Part shown: in pieces, positions 35,749-43,025 of the stretch
Numbering within the stretch: position 1 is the first letter of the stretch
How the letters are laid out: each line of letters starts with the position of its first letter
Assembly: GCA_047975765.1 (NCBI GenBank)
Contig: JBKEEF010000014.1
Span: 1 to 57,520 of the forward strand
Origin: JAQWBS01 sp047975765
Lineage (GTDB): Bacteria > Pseudomonadota > Alphaproteobacteria > RF32 > CAG-239
Reading direction: 5' to 3'
Length of the DNA stretch: 57,520 bases
Position numbers and translations under genes: made by a program
The notes under the pieces: model-generated
Told to the model about the DNA's origin: nothing
What the model saw: only the letters and a program-made list of their open reading frames with translations
Database searches by the model: none

Positions 35749-36717
35749 ATGAGTTTTAAAGTATTGGAATCTGTTCTTAGACCTTTATCATATTGGTATA
35801 ACCAAGATAATATTGAGGAAGTTGCCATAAACCGCTCCAAGCAAATTTGGCTTCGTCTTCGCGGAAAAAGAGCTTATCCTTGGGTGATGTATAAAGACGA
35901 AAAATTATCAAAGGAATATTTGACGGATTTACTTTATATTATTGCAAATACCTACGAAATTCCATTTGATCCTGTTCAAGGAACACCACTGGTTTATGCT
36001 GCAATTCCAGGAGAACATCGTTTTTCAGGAATTACTGGTCGAAACGTGATGTACGATGAGGAAGATTTAACAGGTGGTGTTGCACTTGCTATTCGTGTAC
36101 ATAGTGAAGATGTAGCTTTTGGGCTTCAAGATTATGGACTTAAGCAAGGACAACAACTTCATAATATTAACCCAATTAAGGGTATTAAAGATCCAACAGA
36201 TCCATATGAAAGACTTCTTTTGAGTATTAAAAGAGGTGATCATATTTTGGTTTCTGGTGCAACATCAACAGGTAAAACTACTTTTTTGAATAATCTTTTG
36301 AAAATTTTAGATATTAATAAAAGAATTGTGACCATTGAGGATACTCGAGAATTAATTGTGCCTCATAAAAACCGTGTCCATATTGTTATGTCTCGTACAG
36401 AACAGGTGAATCAGATTGACTATAGCAAAATTATTGACTTGGTCGTTCGTTTCACACCAGATGCAATTATCGGTGGGGAAATCTCAACAGGTAACGCAGG
36501 GGCACTCTGGGAGCTTATGGGTTCGGGTCATGATAACTGTTTAGCAACAATCCACGCAGAAAGCTCTGAAGCGGCTTATAAGGCGTTTGTAGACCGAATT
36601 CTGCACACATATCCAACAATTGATAGAAACAAGACAATGGAAGAGATGAGACACAAGCTACGCGTTGTCCAAATCAACCGTGATGGAAACCTCAGAGCAG
36701 TTACAGAAGTGACCTAA
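35749..36717 (+). CDS. virB11: VirB11-family secretion ATPase
   Basis: 322 residues from the ATG at 35749. AAGGAG directly upstream fixes this start; the longer open frame back to 35563 is just overlap with virB10. An N-terminal domain leads to Walker A GATSTGKTT (about 169). The nucleotide-binding region contains TIEDTRELIV, the Walker B-like DAIIGGEIS (about 237) and the His box LATIHAES (about 264). VirB11 is the hexameric ATPase that switches the channel between pilus assembly and transport. It is the last gene of the rightward operon. Confidence 0.93.
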   Translation: MSFKVLESVLRPLSYWYNQDNIEEVAINRSKQIWLRLRGKRAYPWVMYKDEKLSKEYLTDLLYIIANTYEIPFDPVQGTPLVYAAIPGEHRFSGITGRNVMYDEEDLTGGVALAIRVHSEDVAFGLQDYGLKQGQQLHNINPIKGIKDPTDPYERLLLSIKRGDHILVSGATSTGKTTFLNNLLKILDINKRIVTIEDTRELIVPHKNRVHIVMSRTEQVNQIDYSKIIDLVVRFTPDAIIGGEISTGNAGALWELMGSGHDNCLATIHAESSEAAYKAFVDRILHTYPTIDRNKTMEEMRHKLRVVQINRDGNLRAVTEVT

Positions 36718-36734
36718 CAAATATAAAAGTTAAA

Positions 36735-36760
36735 AAAAGAGTGGCTAAAACCACTCTTTT
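36735..36760. terminator. Bidirectional intrinsic terminator between convergent operons
   Basis: AAAAGAGTGG and CCACTCTTTT form a 10-base stem around a six-base loop, with A-runs on the left and T-runs on the right. It serves both virB11 (rightward) and the leftward DMT gene, whose stop codon begins at 36763. Confidence 0.88.
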
Positions 36761-37096
36761 TTAATCCCACTTTTTGAAAACAAAAAAAACGGCAAGTAAG
36801 ATAAAAATAAAACCGACAACATAGTTCCATTTCAATTCTTCTTTGAGAAAGAAAACAGAAAAGCCAGCAAAGACAATGAGTGTTATAACTTCTTGAATAA
36901 CTTTAAGCTGGGCAGCTGAATAATACTGATGTCCCATGCGATTAGCCGGAACTTGTAGGCAATATTCAAAAAAAGCAATTCCCCAACTTGCTAAAATAAC
37001 AATCCATAACGCACTAGACTTATACTTAAGGTGACCATACCACGCAAAAGTCATAAAAACATTAGAAAGTACAAGTAAAAAAACAGGCACTACCAT
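36761..37096 (-). CDS. DMT-superfamily small membrane protein (DUF486)
   Basis: 111 residues with four hydrophobic helices. The motifs TFAWYGHLKYK, WGIAFFEYCLQVPANRMG and QLKVIQEVITL are those of the DUF486 / DMT_6 family. These are small four-helix relatives of drug/metabolite transporters whose substrate is unknown. It has no evident link to secretion and looks like a housekeeping gene at the end of the leftward operon. No clear ribosome site is visible; translation may be coupled to the upstream gene 13 bases away. Confidence 0.85.
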   Translation of the reverse strand: MVVPVFLLVLSNVFMTFAWYGHLKYKSSALWIVILASWGIAFFEYCLQVPANRMGHQYYSAAQLKVIQEVITLIVFAGFSVFFLKEELKWNYVVGFIFILLAVFFVFKKWD

Positions 37097-37109
37097 TCAA
37101 AACAGCTTA

Positions 37110-37757
37110 CTAAAGCGGCGGAATATTAAATTGGGCAATTTCACCAGGTTGAATTTTGACATTAGAATATCTAATATTCCCAGTTTCAATAACGAAACGT
37201 TGTCTTCCAGCCATTTGTGCTGCAAGGTCATAAAAATCACTTGCTTTAAGCTCTTGGCGCTGAGGATTCATAATATAAAGAATGCATCCCTGTGTTCTTT
37301 CAGCGCTACCACATCTTGCTCTTCCACGAGGAACTTCAGGGTTGAAAACGACCCCTTGCAAACCACCTTGAACAACTTTTTCTTGAGAGAAGAATAATTT
37401 TGCCATAATCAAGCCCAAGAAAAGAGCTCCAATGCCAACAAGAACAACAAAATTTATTGTGAATAAGTTGCCAACTCTGAACTTACTCGTTTTGTCAGAA
37501 TATAAATCTTCATCTTGAACAAAATTATTTCCTCTTTTTTCTTCATCAAGATATTCATCTAAGTTGAAAGCATCCGTTGTTGTTGGAACGTAAGGTGCGT
37601 TGTCTTCAGCATAAGAGGTTGGAACAACAGCTTTTTGTGGTGCATTGCCCTCAAATTGTCCCACAGGTCTCTTGACCGGTCTTTTAACTTTTTTCAGTCT
37701 TGGACGGTTTGAATCTTGAGTGTTTTCGATAGGTTTTTTATTATCAAAATCAGACAT
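37110..37757 (-). CDS. Single-pass membrane protein of unknown function
   Basis: 215 residues. A basic and then acidic disordered N-terminus (1-95; RLKKVKRPVKRPVG) is followed by one transmembrane helix (about 98-122) and a small periplasmic domain. That domain contains RGRARCGSAERTQGCILYI, with two cysteines that could pair, and ends VKIQPGEIAQFNIPPL. AAAGGGG lies seven bases before the ATG at 37757. It is co-directional with the secretin-like lipoprotein gene 11 bases upstream, so it may be that protein's inner-membrane partner (inference). I do not recognise the family. Confidence 0.6.
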   Translation of the reverse strand: MSDFDNKKPIENTQDSNRPRLKKVKRPVKRPVGQFEGNAPQKAVVPTSYAEDNAPYVPTTTDAFNLDEYLDEEKRGNNFVQDEDLYSDKTSKFRVGNLFTINFVVLVGIGALFLGLIMAKLFFSQEKVVQGGLQGVVFNPEVPRGRARCGSAERTQGCILYIMNPQRQELKASDFYDLAAQMAGRQRFVIETGNIRYSNVKIQPGEIAQFNIPPL

Positions 37758-37768
37758 TTTATGCCCCT

Positions 37769-39034
37769 TTAATTGCTTAAATTATTTAAAAGATTGCTGT
37801 TTGTTTTAATTGTTCTAATAATGCGTGGAACAATAAAGACAATCGTTTCAGATTTTGGCTTTGCTACACCAAAAATTTCATTTGGAATACCAATAATCAT
37901 AAAGTTTTCACCAAGCTTACTACGAACGTTAAATTGAGTGATTTGTCCGCCTGTTGCTTCTAATGTAATATCTGAATAAATTCTATGTTTTGCTTCAAAT
38001 GAAGATTTTGCGAGAACAGAAAGGTCTTGCTCAACATCATTTCTTTTTCCGCATTTACCAACATCAAATCTTGCAAACCATTGGTTAGGAACAACAAATT
38101 TTCCTTCTGAAATTGGCATAACCATAGCTTGGCTTCCTAGGAATTTCCTTAAAGTTTCAACATTCAAATCATTAGATGTTGTTAAAACTCTTCCAATGAC
38201 ACCTGTCTTAGCTGTTTTGATTGTTCCAAATTCAAAAGTTTTAAGAAGTTCTTGCCAGTCTACATCTTTTTCTTTGTCATAAGGATAAATTCTGAAAATA
38301 TTAATATCATAAACAATCAATGTTGGGTTATCATCAAAGCTGTCAATGAGCTTTTGAATTTTTGCTCGTAGTTCATAGTCAGCATCAAAAGTGATAGAAT
38401 ATTCTGACCAATCTGTTGTGGTATCAGTAATACCAGCACCTCTTAGAACGTCTAGAATACCAAGCATAATTGGTCTGGATTTAGGTGTATATAAACTGAA
38501 ATTTGTTTTATGGCTGATTGTTAGTGTTTTCTTATGATCATCGTAGGAATAATAAACATCTGCTGCCTCTGTAATCATATTCACAACTTCAGAAAATTCT
38601 CCACTAACATTTTCAGCAGCAATTTTAGCATAAGGACCATCTTTTGCTACAAGTTTTATACCAGCTTCTTTTGTAAGTTTGAGTAATGCTTTTTCTGCCG
38701 GCATTGTGTCGAATGAGAAACCAGTCACTTCAAATCTTGGAAGCATATCATTTCTTCCGTTTTTGACCAAATTGAAAGTTTTAACATTGAAAGGTAGTGT
38801 TGAAATCATCTCTTGAGTTTTCCAATTTACAAAACAACGAAGAGGAGATTCAAGATCGAGTTCACTTGCTCCTTTTGATGTCTTAATCATATTTGGATCG
38901 TTTGGATAAATGATTTCTGCACTAATTTGATCTTCTTGAACCACCACAACGTTTTCTTTTTTGGAAGAGCAACTTCCAAGGACGAAAAGCATCAAGAAAA
39001 GAGAAAAAAGTTTTTTAAAATTTATTATATTCAT
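37769..39034 (-). CDS. Second secretin-like lipoprotein (PilN-related N domains)
   Basis: 421 residues with lipobox LGSC. Residues 95-180 resemble secretin N domains: FSFDTMPAEKALLKLTKEAG is STN-like, and VYYSYDDHKKTLTISH parallels WWKYENNQIYFYKY of the PilN at 6333-7928. The C-terminal part keeps a secretin-like ending (FMIIGIPNEIFG, ETIVFIVPRIIRTI) but lacks the TGYER-type signature. It is shorter than PilN (421 versus 531 residues). It could be a diverged secretin or a secretin-derived ring component without a full barrel. Weak SD (AGAAAGA). Confidence 0.6.
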   Translation of the reverse strand: MNIINFKKLFSLFLMLFVLGSCSSKKENVVVVQEDQISAEIIYPNDPNMIKTSKGASELDLESPLRCFVNWKTQEMISTLPFNVKTFNLVKNGRNDMLPRFEVTGFSFDTMPAEKALLKLTKEAGIKLVAKDGPYAKIAAENVSGEFSEVVNMITEAADVYYSYDDHKKTLTISHKTNFSLYTPKSRPIMLGILDVLRGAGITDTTTDWSEYSITFDADYELRAKIQKLIDSFDDNPTLIVYDINIFRIYPYDKEKDVDWQELLKTFEFGTIKTAKTGVIGRVLTTSNDLNVETLRKFLGSQAMVMPISEGKFVVPNQWFARFDVGKCGKRNDVEQDLSVLAKSSFEAKHRIYSDITLEATGGQITQFNVRSKLGENFMIIGIPNEIFGVAKPKSETIVFIVPRIIRTIKTNSNLLNNLSN

Positions 39035-39042
39035 AATTCTTT

Positions 39043-39600
39043 CTAAGCCTCATTTTTGGTCGGAATAGTTTGGCGATTAACATCATTTATAGGTCTCTTG
39101 ATTTTGACAACCTTTCGATTTTCGTTTCTTTCTTTTTCTTGCATCAGTTTTTCGACAATTTCATCCATATTCATACCAGCACCTTTTGTTGGATCGAAGC
39201 CTTTTTCTTCAGAACCTCCACCAAGAAGATTTTTCATTTTTTCAATATCTTTGTTGTCTTCTTTAATCATCTCTGGTGTGGAGTTATGGACAAGTTCATC
39301 TTTATATTCTTTCAAATTTGTCTTAAGGGCAGTCATGCCACCTGCAATTTTTTGTTCAATATAAGGGTGGAGCTTTTTATTATTGACAATGACATCTCCC
39401 ATTTCACAAATTTCTTCAAGCACATCCAAAATATATCCATAGAAAGGATATTCTTCAATGGCAATATTACCTTTGCGAATGCACCTTGCTGCAATTCTTG
39501 AAATTGTTCTGTCGTAATAGTCTTTCAGCAAAATATAATTATTAAGAGACCAAAGCTCTTCTTTACTGATTTCATCTTTTTTGATGTCATTATTTTCCAT
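39043..39600 (-). CDS. Cytoplasmic helical protein of unknown function
   Basis: 185 residues, no signal peptide or membrane segment, mostly helical (about 15-110), followed by a Gly-rich linker and a basic tail (RKVVKIKRPIND). AAGGAG lies 11 bases before the ATG. It is encoded between the secretin-like lipoprotein and the acidic repeat protein and is probably co-transcribed with both. The basic tail could contact the acidic neighbour protein or nucleic acid; that is speculation. Confidence 0.55.
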   Translation of the reverse strand: MENNDIKKDEISKEELWSLNNYILLKDYYDRTISRIAARCIRKGNIAIEEYPFYGYILDVLEEICEMGDVIVNNKKLHPYIEQKIAGGMTALKTNLKEYKDELVHNSTPEMIKEDNKDIEKMKNLLGGGSEEKGFDPTKGAGMNMDEIVEKLMQEKERNENRKVVKIKRPINDVNRQTIPTKNEA

Positions 39601-39682
39601 TGCAACAAACTCCTTAGAGCTAATTCTAGTGTAGGCTTGCGTTTTTGTAAATTGTTTTTTAGCAGTTTACCCAATAATAAGC

Positions 39683-41746
39683 TTATTTGTTATACACATC
39701 GTCTAAATTGTCATTTTCATTATTTATACCATTATATAAATAATTATCATTAATATTTTCTATATCTTCAATAATTCTATTTTTATCTTGTTCAATATTA
39801 AGCTTTAAGGTAGTCAAATCTCCAACATTAACAACTGTTTCATTTTCGCCTGATTCTTCCATATTCCCAAGAATTTCATTGCTTAAGCTTTGTTTTTTAG
39901 GTTTTTCGGGTTCAATAGTTTCTTGAATTTGAATGACATCTTCTGGTTCTATAATGACTGCATTATCAGAAACATTGGCTGTTTGTGATTCCACTGGGAC
40001 ATGAGATTGTGGAACATCATCAAATTTGAATCGACTTTCTTTTTCTAAGATACCTTTTGAAGATAAGGGAGCGGTTTTTTCTTCATGTTTACCTTCAGGT
40101 TCATAATATTTTTCTTCGAATGCTATTGGTTCAGCATCTACAAGAGATTTTTCTTCCTCAGGAACTTCTTCGTATTCCCAAATCCATTCTTCTTCCTCTT
40201 CAGGGTTTTGACTGTTATCATATTCCCAAACCCACTCGTTTTCCTTATGAGCTTGAGTCTCTGCAGCGTTACCAGCAACGTCTTCCTGTTCTTCTACCCA
40301 TTCCCATTCTTCATCTGAAGCATCTTCTGAAGGTAGATTTTCTTCACCAATATTAATAAAATCATCGTCTTCTTGGATATACGTTTGTGTTAAATCGGCA
40401 GATTCATTTGCTACTTGTCCTTCATTTGTAGCTTCATCTTCCACCCATTCCCATTCCTCATCATGATTTTCTTCAGTGACAGGAATTTCAAGCTTTTCTT
40501 CAGAGAAAATAGGATCTTCAACAAGATCTTTATCTTTAATGATATCATCAATTGAATTGATATCAAAATTGAGATGGTCTGAATTTCCACCTTTGAGAAG
40601 TTTTTTTGCCTTATTTAAGATTTTATCTTTAAGTTTTTCTTGTTCTTCAGGTTTAATTTCAGCTTTTTTAGGTTCTTCTTCAATATAATGTTCTTCATAA
40701 ACATAGCCATCATCTAGTCCACCATCATCAAAGAGAGATGGATCTAGAGCGTTTGTTGATGCCACATAATCTTTGTTTTCTGAAGAAGAGAAACCAACAG
40801 GATGGCCAGAAAAATCATCATTTTCAATTTCATCATCATCTAAAAACAGTTCATCAAAATCATTTTCACTTGCTTGAATAGAAAAATCTTTTTCTTTGTT
40901 TTTATTTTTCTTTTTGTTTTTATTCTTATTCTTTTTCTTTTTCTTTTTTGCAGTGTCATTCACATTTTCAATGCTCAAATTTTGATTTTGGTTCTTGGCA
41001 TAAATTTCCATTTCCTCTAATCGTCTATTTTGTTCTGACGAAGAAGGTTGTTGTGCCCCAGCATTGATTTGTGTAGGATTATTAATGTAGTTGCTCAATA
41101 CAATTGGCTTATTACTTTGGTGTTCAAGAGCTTCTCTGATTGTGCGAAGAGATTCTGAATTCATTTCGCGGATAGCAGAAATAAAAGAGCTTGTTGAAGA
41201 ACGATAACTTTCTTGTAAGCTAAGAGAAATGATTCTAGAAAGCTGTTCTGTCTGCTTTGTAGAAATACTTGCTAAAAGTTCACTTTGTGACTTCATAAGC
41301 TTTGTGACCAAGGTTTCTAGACCTTTAGCATCAAATCCAACCTGAGTAGGATTATATTGTGGCATTTTACTCATCATTTCCAGCAGCTGTGCCTGAATTT
41401 GGGAATTGTTAACATTTGCTACGGGTTCTTCAATTTGAGTATTTTGCTTAATCGCATTATTTAGAATTTGAGATTCATGGCTTTCTTCACTTGAACCATG
41501 TTCCATTCCTGAGCGGTTTTCAAGTTCATGTACGTATTCTTGAAGTGTGTTTCCACCCATAAGTTTTCCGAACATTCCTCTAATTTCAGGAGGTTGGGAA
41601 AGGATTAAATCATCAAAAGCCTTTTTTCTTTCAGGCGTAAAAACATGAAGTTGGCGAAAAATATTTAAAAAACGCTGTGCAACAGTATTGTTATCTTCAA
41701 TACCATTTTTTTTATCAGAGTTTTTATTTAAAGTACTTTCTGCCAA
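39683..41746 (-). CDS. Large acidic protein with Trp-Glu repeats and a Lys/Asn tract
   Basis: 687 residues from TTG 41746 (GGGAA upstream), with no signal peptide or membrane helix. An N-terminal helical domain (1-260) includes a coiled-coil-like region around SLQESYRSS. A Lys/Asn tract (about 265-290) precedes a strongly acidic region. That region has at least four copies of an EWEWVE/EWVWEY motif (about 430, 480, 508 and 520). Acidic Trp-rich short motifs often act as docking peptides; nothing identifies the partner here. It is the first gene of the leftward operon ending at 36761. Confidence 0.65.
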   Translation of the reverse strand: MAESTLNKNSDKKNGIEDNNTVAQRFLNIFRQLHVFTPERKKAFDDLILSQPPEIRGMFGKLMGGNTLQEYVHELENRSGMEHGSSEESHESQILNNAIKQNTQIEEPVANVNNSQIQAQLLEMMSKMPQYNPTQVGFDAKGLETLVTKLMKSQSELLASISTKQTEQLSRIISLSLQESYRSSTSSFISAIREMNSESLRTIREALEHQSNKPIVLSNYINNPTQINAGAQQPSSSEQNRRLEEMEIYAKNQNQNLSIENVNDTAKKKKKKNKNKNKKKNKNKEKDFSIQASENDFDELFLDDDEIENDDFSGHPVGFSSSENKDYVASTNALDPSLFDDGGLDDGYVYEEHYIEEEPKKAEIKPEEQEKLKDKILNKAKKLLKGGNSDHLNFDINSIDDIIKDKDLVEDPIFSEEKLEIPVTEENHDEEWEWVEDEATNEGQVANESADLTQTYIQEDDDFINIGEENLPSEDASDEEWEWVEEQEDVAGNAAETQAHKENEWVWEYDNSQNPEEEEEWIWEYEEVPEEEKSLVDAEPIAFEEKYYEPEGKHEEKTAPLSSKGILEKESRFKFDDVPQSHVPVESQTANVSDNAVIIEPEDVIQIQETIEPEKPKKQSLSNEILGNMEESGENETVVNVGDLTTLKLNIEQDKNRIIEDIENINDNYLYNGINNENDNLDDVYNK

Positions 41747-41781
41747 TCTTTATTCCCAAATTCAAATTTAGATCGGATATA

Positions 41782-41809
41782 ATTCTATTCTAAATCTTGT
41801 AAATATCAA
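41782..41809 (-). promoter_or_regulatory. Promoter of the 41746-36761 operon
   Basis: On the minus strand TTGATA (41809-41804) and TAGAAT (41787-41782) are separated by 16 bases and placed about 36 bases before the TTG start. Confidence 0.5.
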
Positions 41810-41851
41810 GTTAACAAAAGCCTAGTAAAGGGATAAATCTGCAATAAATTA

Positions 41852-41884
41852 CAAAAAAAAACCCTAAAAACAGGGCTTTTTTGA
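41852..41884 (-). terminator. Intrinsic terminator after the double-HTH regulator gene
   Basis: On the minus strand, GCCCTG and AGGG bases form a short stem followed by nine T. The stem is only four G-C-rich pairs plus flanking A-T pairs after a mismatch, but the T-run is long and the position immediately after the regulator gene fits. Confidence 0.6.
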
Positions 41885-41895
41885 AAAGAAAAGAA

Positions 41896-42864
41896 TTATA
41901 AATATATAACAACAACTTTGTGTAAGTCGTTAAGATTATCACTAATCTCAATTCTTTCGTCAGGATTCCATCTCAAACCATAGAGTTGACCATTTTCGTC
42001 TTCTCTTACACTGATAATGCTAGCTGTTTCTTCGTCTTTATAATAAAGAGCAATATCTCCAACACTAACAACTTCTTGAGGATCAACAAATAAAATTGAA
42101 CGAGAAGAGAGAAGATAACCCAATCTTCTAGTGCTTAGGTTGATTGCGTAAGCAGTTTTGTTGTTGTTGAGCTGTTGAGGGCGAGCTATTTTTTTAGTCT
42201 CATTCTCAAAGTCAACCAAGATATCACCATCTTTTCCAGCAATACCATACACAGAAATTTTAGAATCTTGTGAAGTGCTTGTGTTGATGTTAGCTAAAGA
42301 AGCTTTAGGTGCTGATAAAATTTTATATTTTGCGTCATTTCTTTGAATGATTTCTTCTAAAGCACCTTTTTCATCAAGCTTTTTGATGATTTCTTGAAGT
42401 TCTTCAATTGGCATATTCAAAGCTTTTGCAATATTTTTCATTTCTTTATCAGAAACTTCTCTTTGTCCCATTTCAATTCTATGATAAACAGACAAAGTCA
42501 TATCTGAACTTTCTGCAACTTCAATCAAAGTAAGGTTTTTGTCGTTTCTAATCTGACGAAGCCCTGCTCCAAGCGTTTTTAATCCGCTTTTTTCATTGAC
42601 TTTATTTCTTCTTTCTTGTTCTCTACGCCAAGATTGAACGACCTCAGGTTGAGAATTTTGTTCATTAACAAATAAGTCCTGAAGAGGACAATCAAGAAAT
42701 TCGGCAATGCGCACGAGCTGTTCTTGGTCAACTCTTCTATACCCTTTTTCAATTTTAGAAATGGCTGATAAACTAACTGTAAGATGATCTGCAAGCTCTT
42801 GCATTGAGCAACCTCTTAGTCTTCTGTACATCCTAATTTGATTGGGAAAAATAATTTCTTCCAT
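41896..42864 (-). CDS. Transcriptional regulator with two XRE-type HTH domains and an S24-like C-terminal region
   Basis: 322 residues. HTH domain 1 (about 8-62) reads IRMYRRLRGCSMQELADHLT, then SAISKIEKG. HTH domain 2 (about 101-156) reads LRQIRNDKNLTLIEVAESSD, then YHRIEMGQR. The C-terminal third (about 205-322) resembles the beta-rich S24/LexA-like domain (RSILFVDPQEVVSVGDIALYY), but I see no clear catalytic Ser-Lys pair. It has its own promoter and terminator, lies between two secretion-related operons, and is the only regulator in the window. I infer control of the surrounding operons and of itself. AGAGG precedes the ATG at 42864. Confidence 0.78.
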   Translation of the reverse strand: MEEIIFPNQIRMYRRLRGCSMQELADHLTVSLSAISKIEKGYRRVDQEQLVRIAEFLDCPLQDLFVNEQNSQPEVVQSWRREQERRNKVNEKSGLKTLGAGLRQIRNDKNLTLIEVAESSDMTLSVYHRIEMGQREVSDKEMKNIAKALNMPIEELQEIIKKLDEKGALEEIIQRNDAKYKILSAPKASLANINTSTSQDSKISVYGIAGKDGDILVDFENETKKIARPQQLNNNKTAYAINLSTRRLGYLLSSRSILFVDPQEVVSVGDIALYYKDEETASIISVREDENGQLYGLRWNPDERIEISDNLNDLHKVVVIYL

Positions 42865-42884
42865 GTTATAATAACCTCTTATCC

Positions 42885-42936
42885 ATTATAATAGAAACGA
42901 TTCAAACACATATTAATATGATTTACTCATATTAAT
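42885..42936 (-). promoter_or_regulatory. Regulator promoter with palindromic candidate operator
   Basis: The minus-strand -10 TATAAT is at 42890-42885. The -35 position is covered by the perfect 12-base palindrome CATATTAATATG (42909-42920), and a further CATATTAAT copy lies at 42928-42936. A palindrome over the -35 site of an HTH regulator gene is the usual layout for autorepression. Confidence 0.5.
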
Positions 42937-42980
42937 CAAGAAAATAGTTGTAAAAAACTATTATTGTGTAAAATTATACA

Positions 42981-43010
42981 AACAAAGCAATGGTATTTTT
43001 CAACCATTGC
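42981..43010 (-). terminator. Probable terminator of the virB6 operon
   Basis: GCAATGGT (42987-42994) and ACCATTGC (43003-43010) form a perfect 8-base stem with an 8-base loop. On the minus strand it is followed by the T-rich tail CTTTGTTTG, which is imperfect. It lies just after the last virB6-like gene. Confidence 0.5.
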
Positions 43011-43025
43011 ATTTGATTTATCCTC

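Noticed and set aside
14212..36717. Assignment as a Dot/Icm (IVB) system on the basis of the repeat-bearing VirB10
   Set aside because: VirB3, VirB4 length, VirB7-9 and VirB11 follow the VirB (IVA) layout; no DotA, DotC, DotD or IcmT/P/O relatives were seen.
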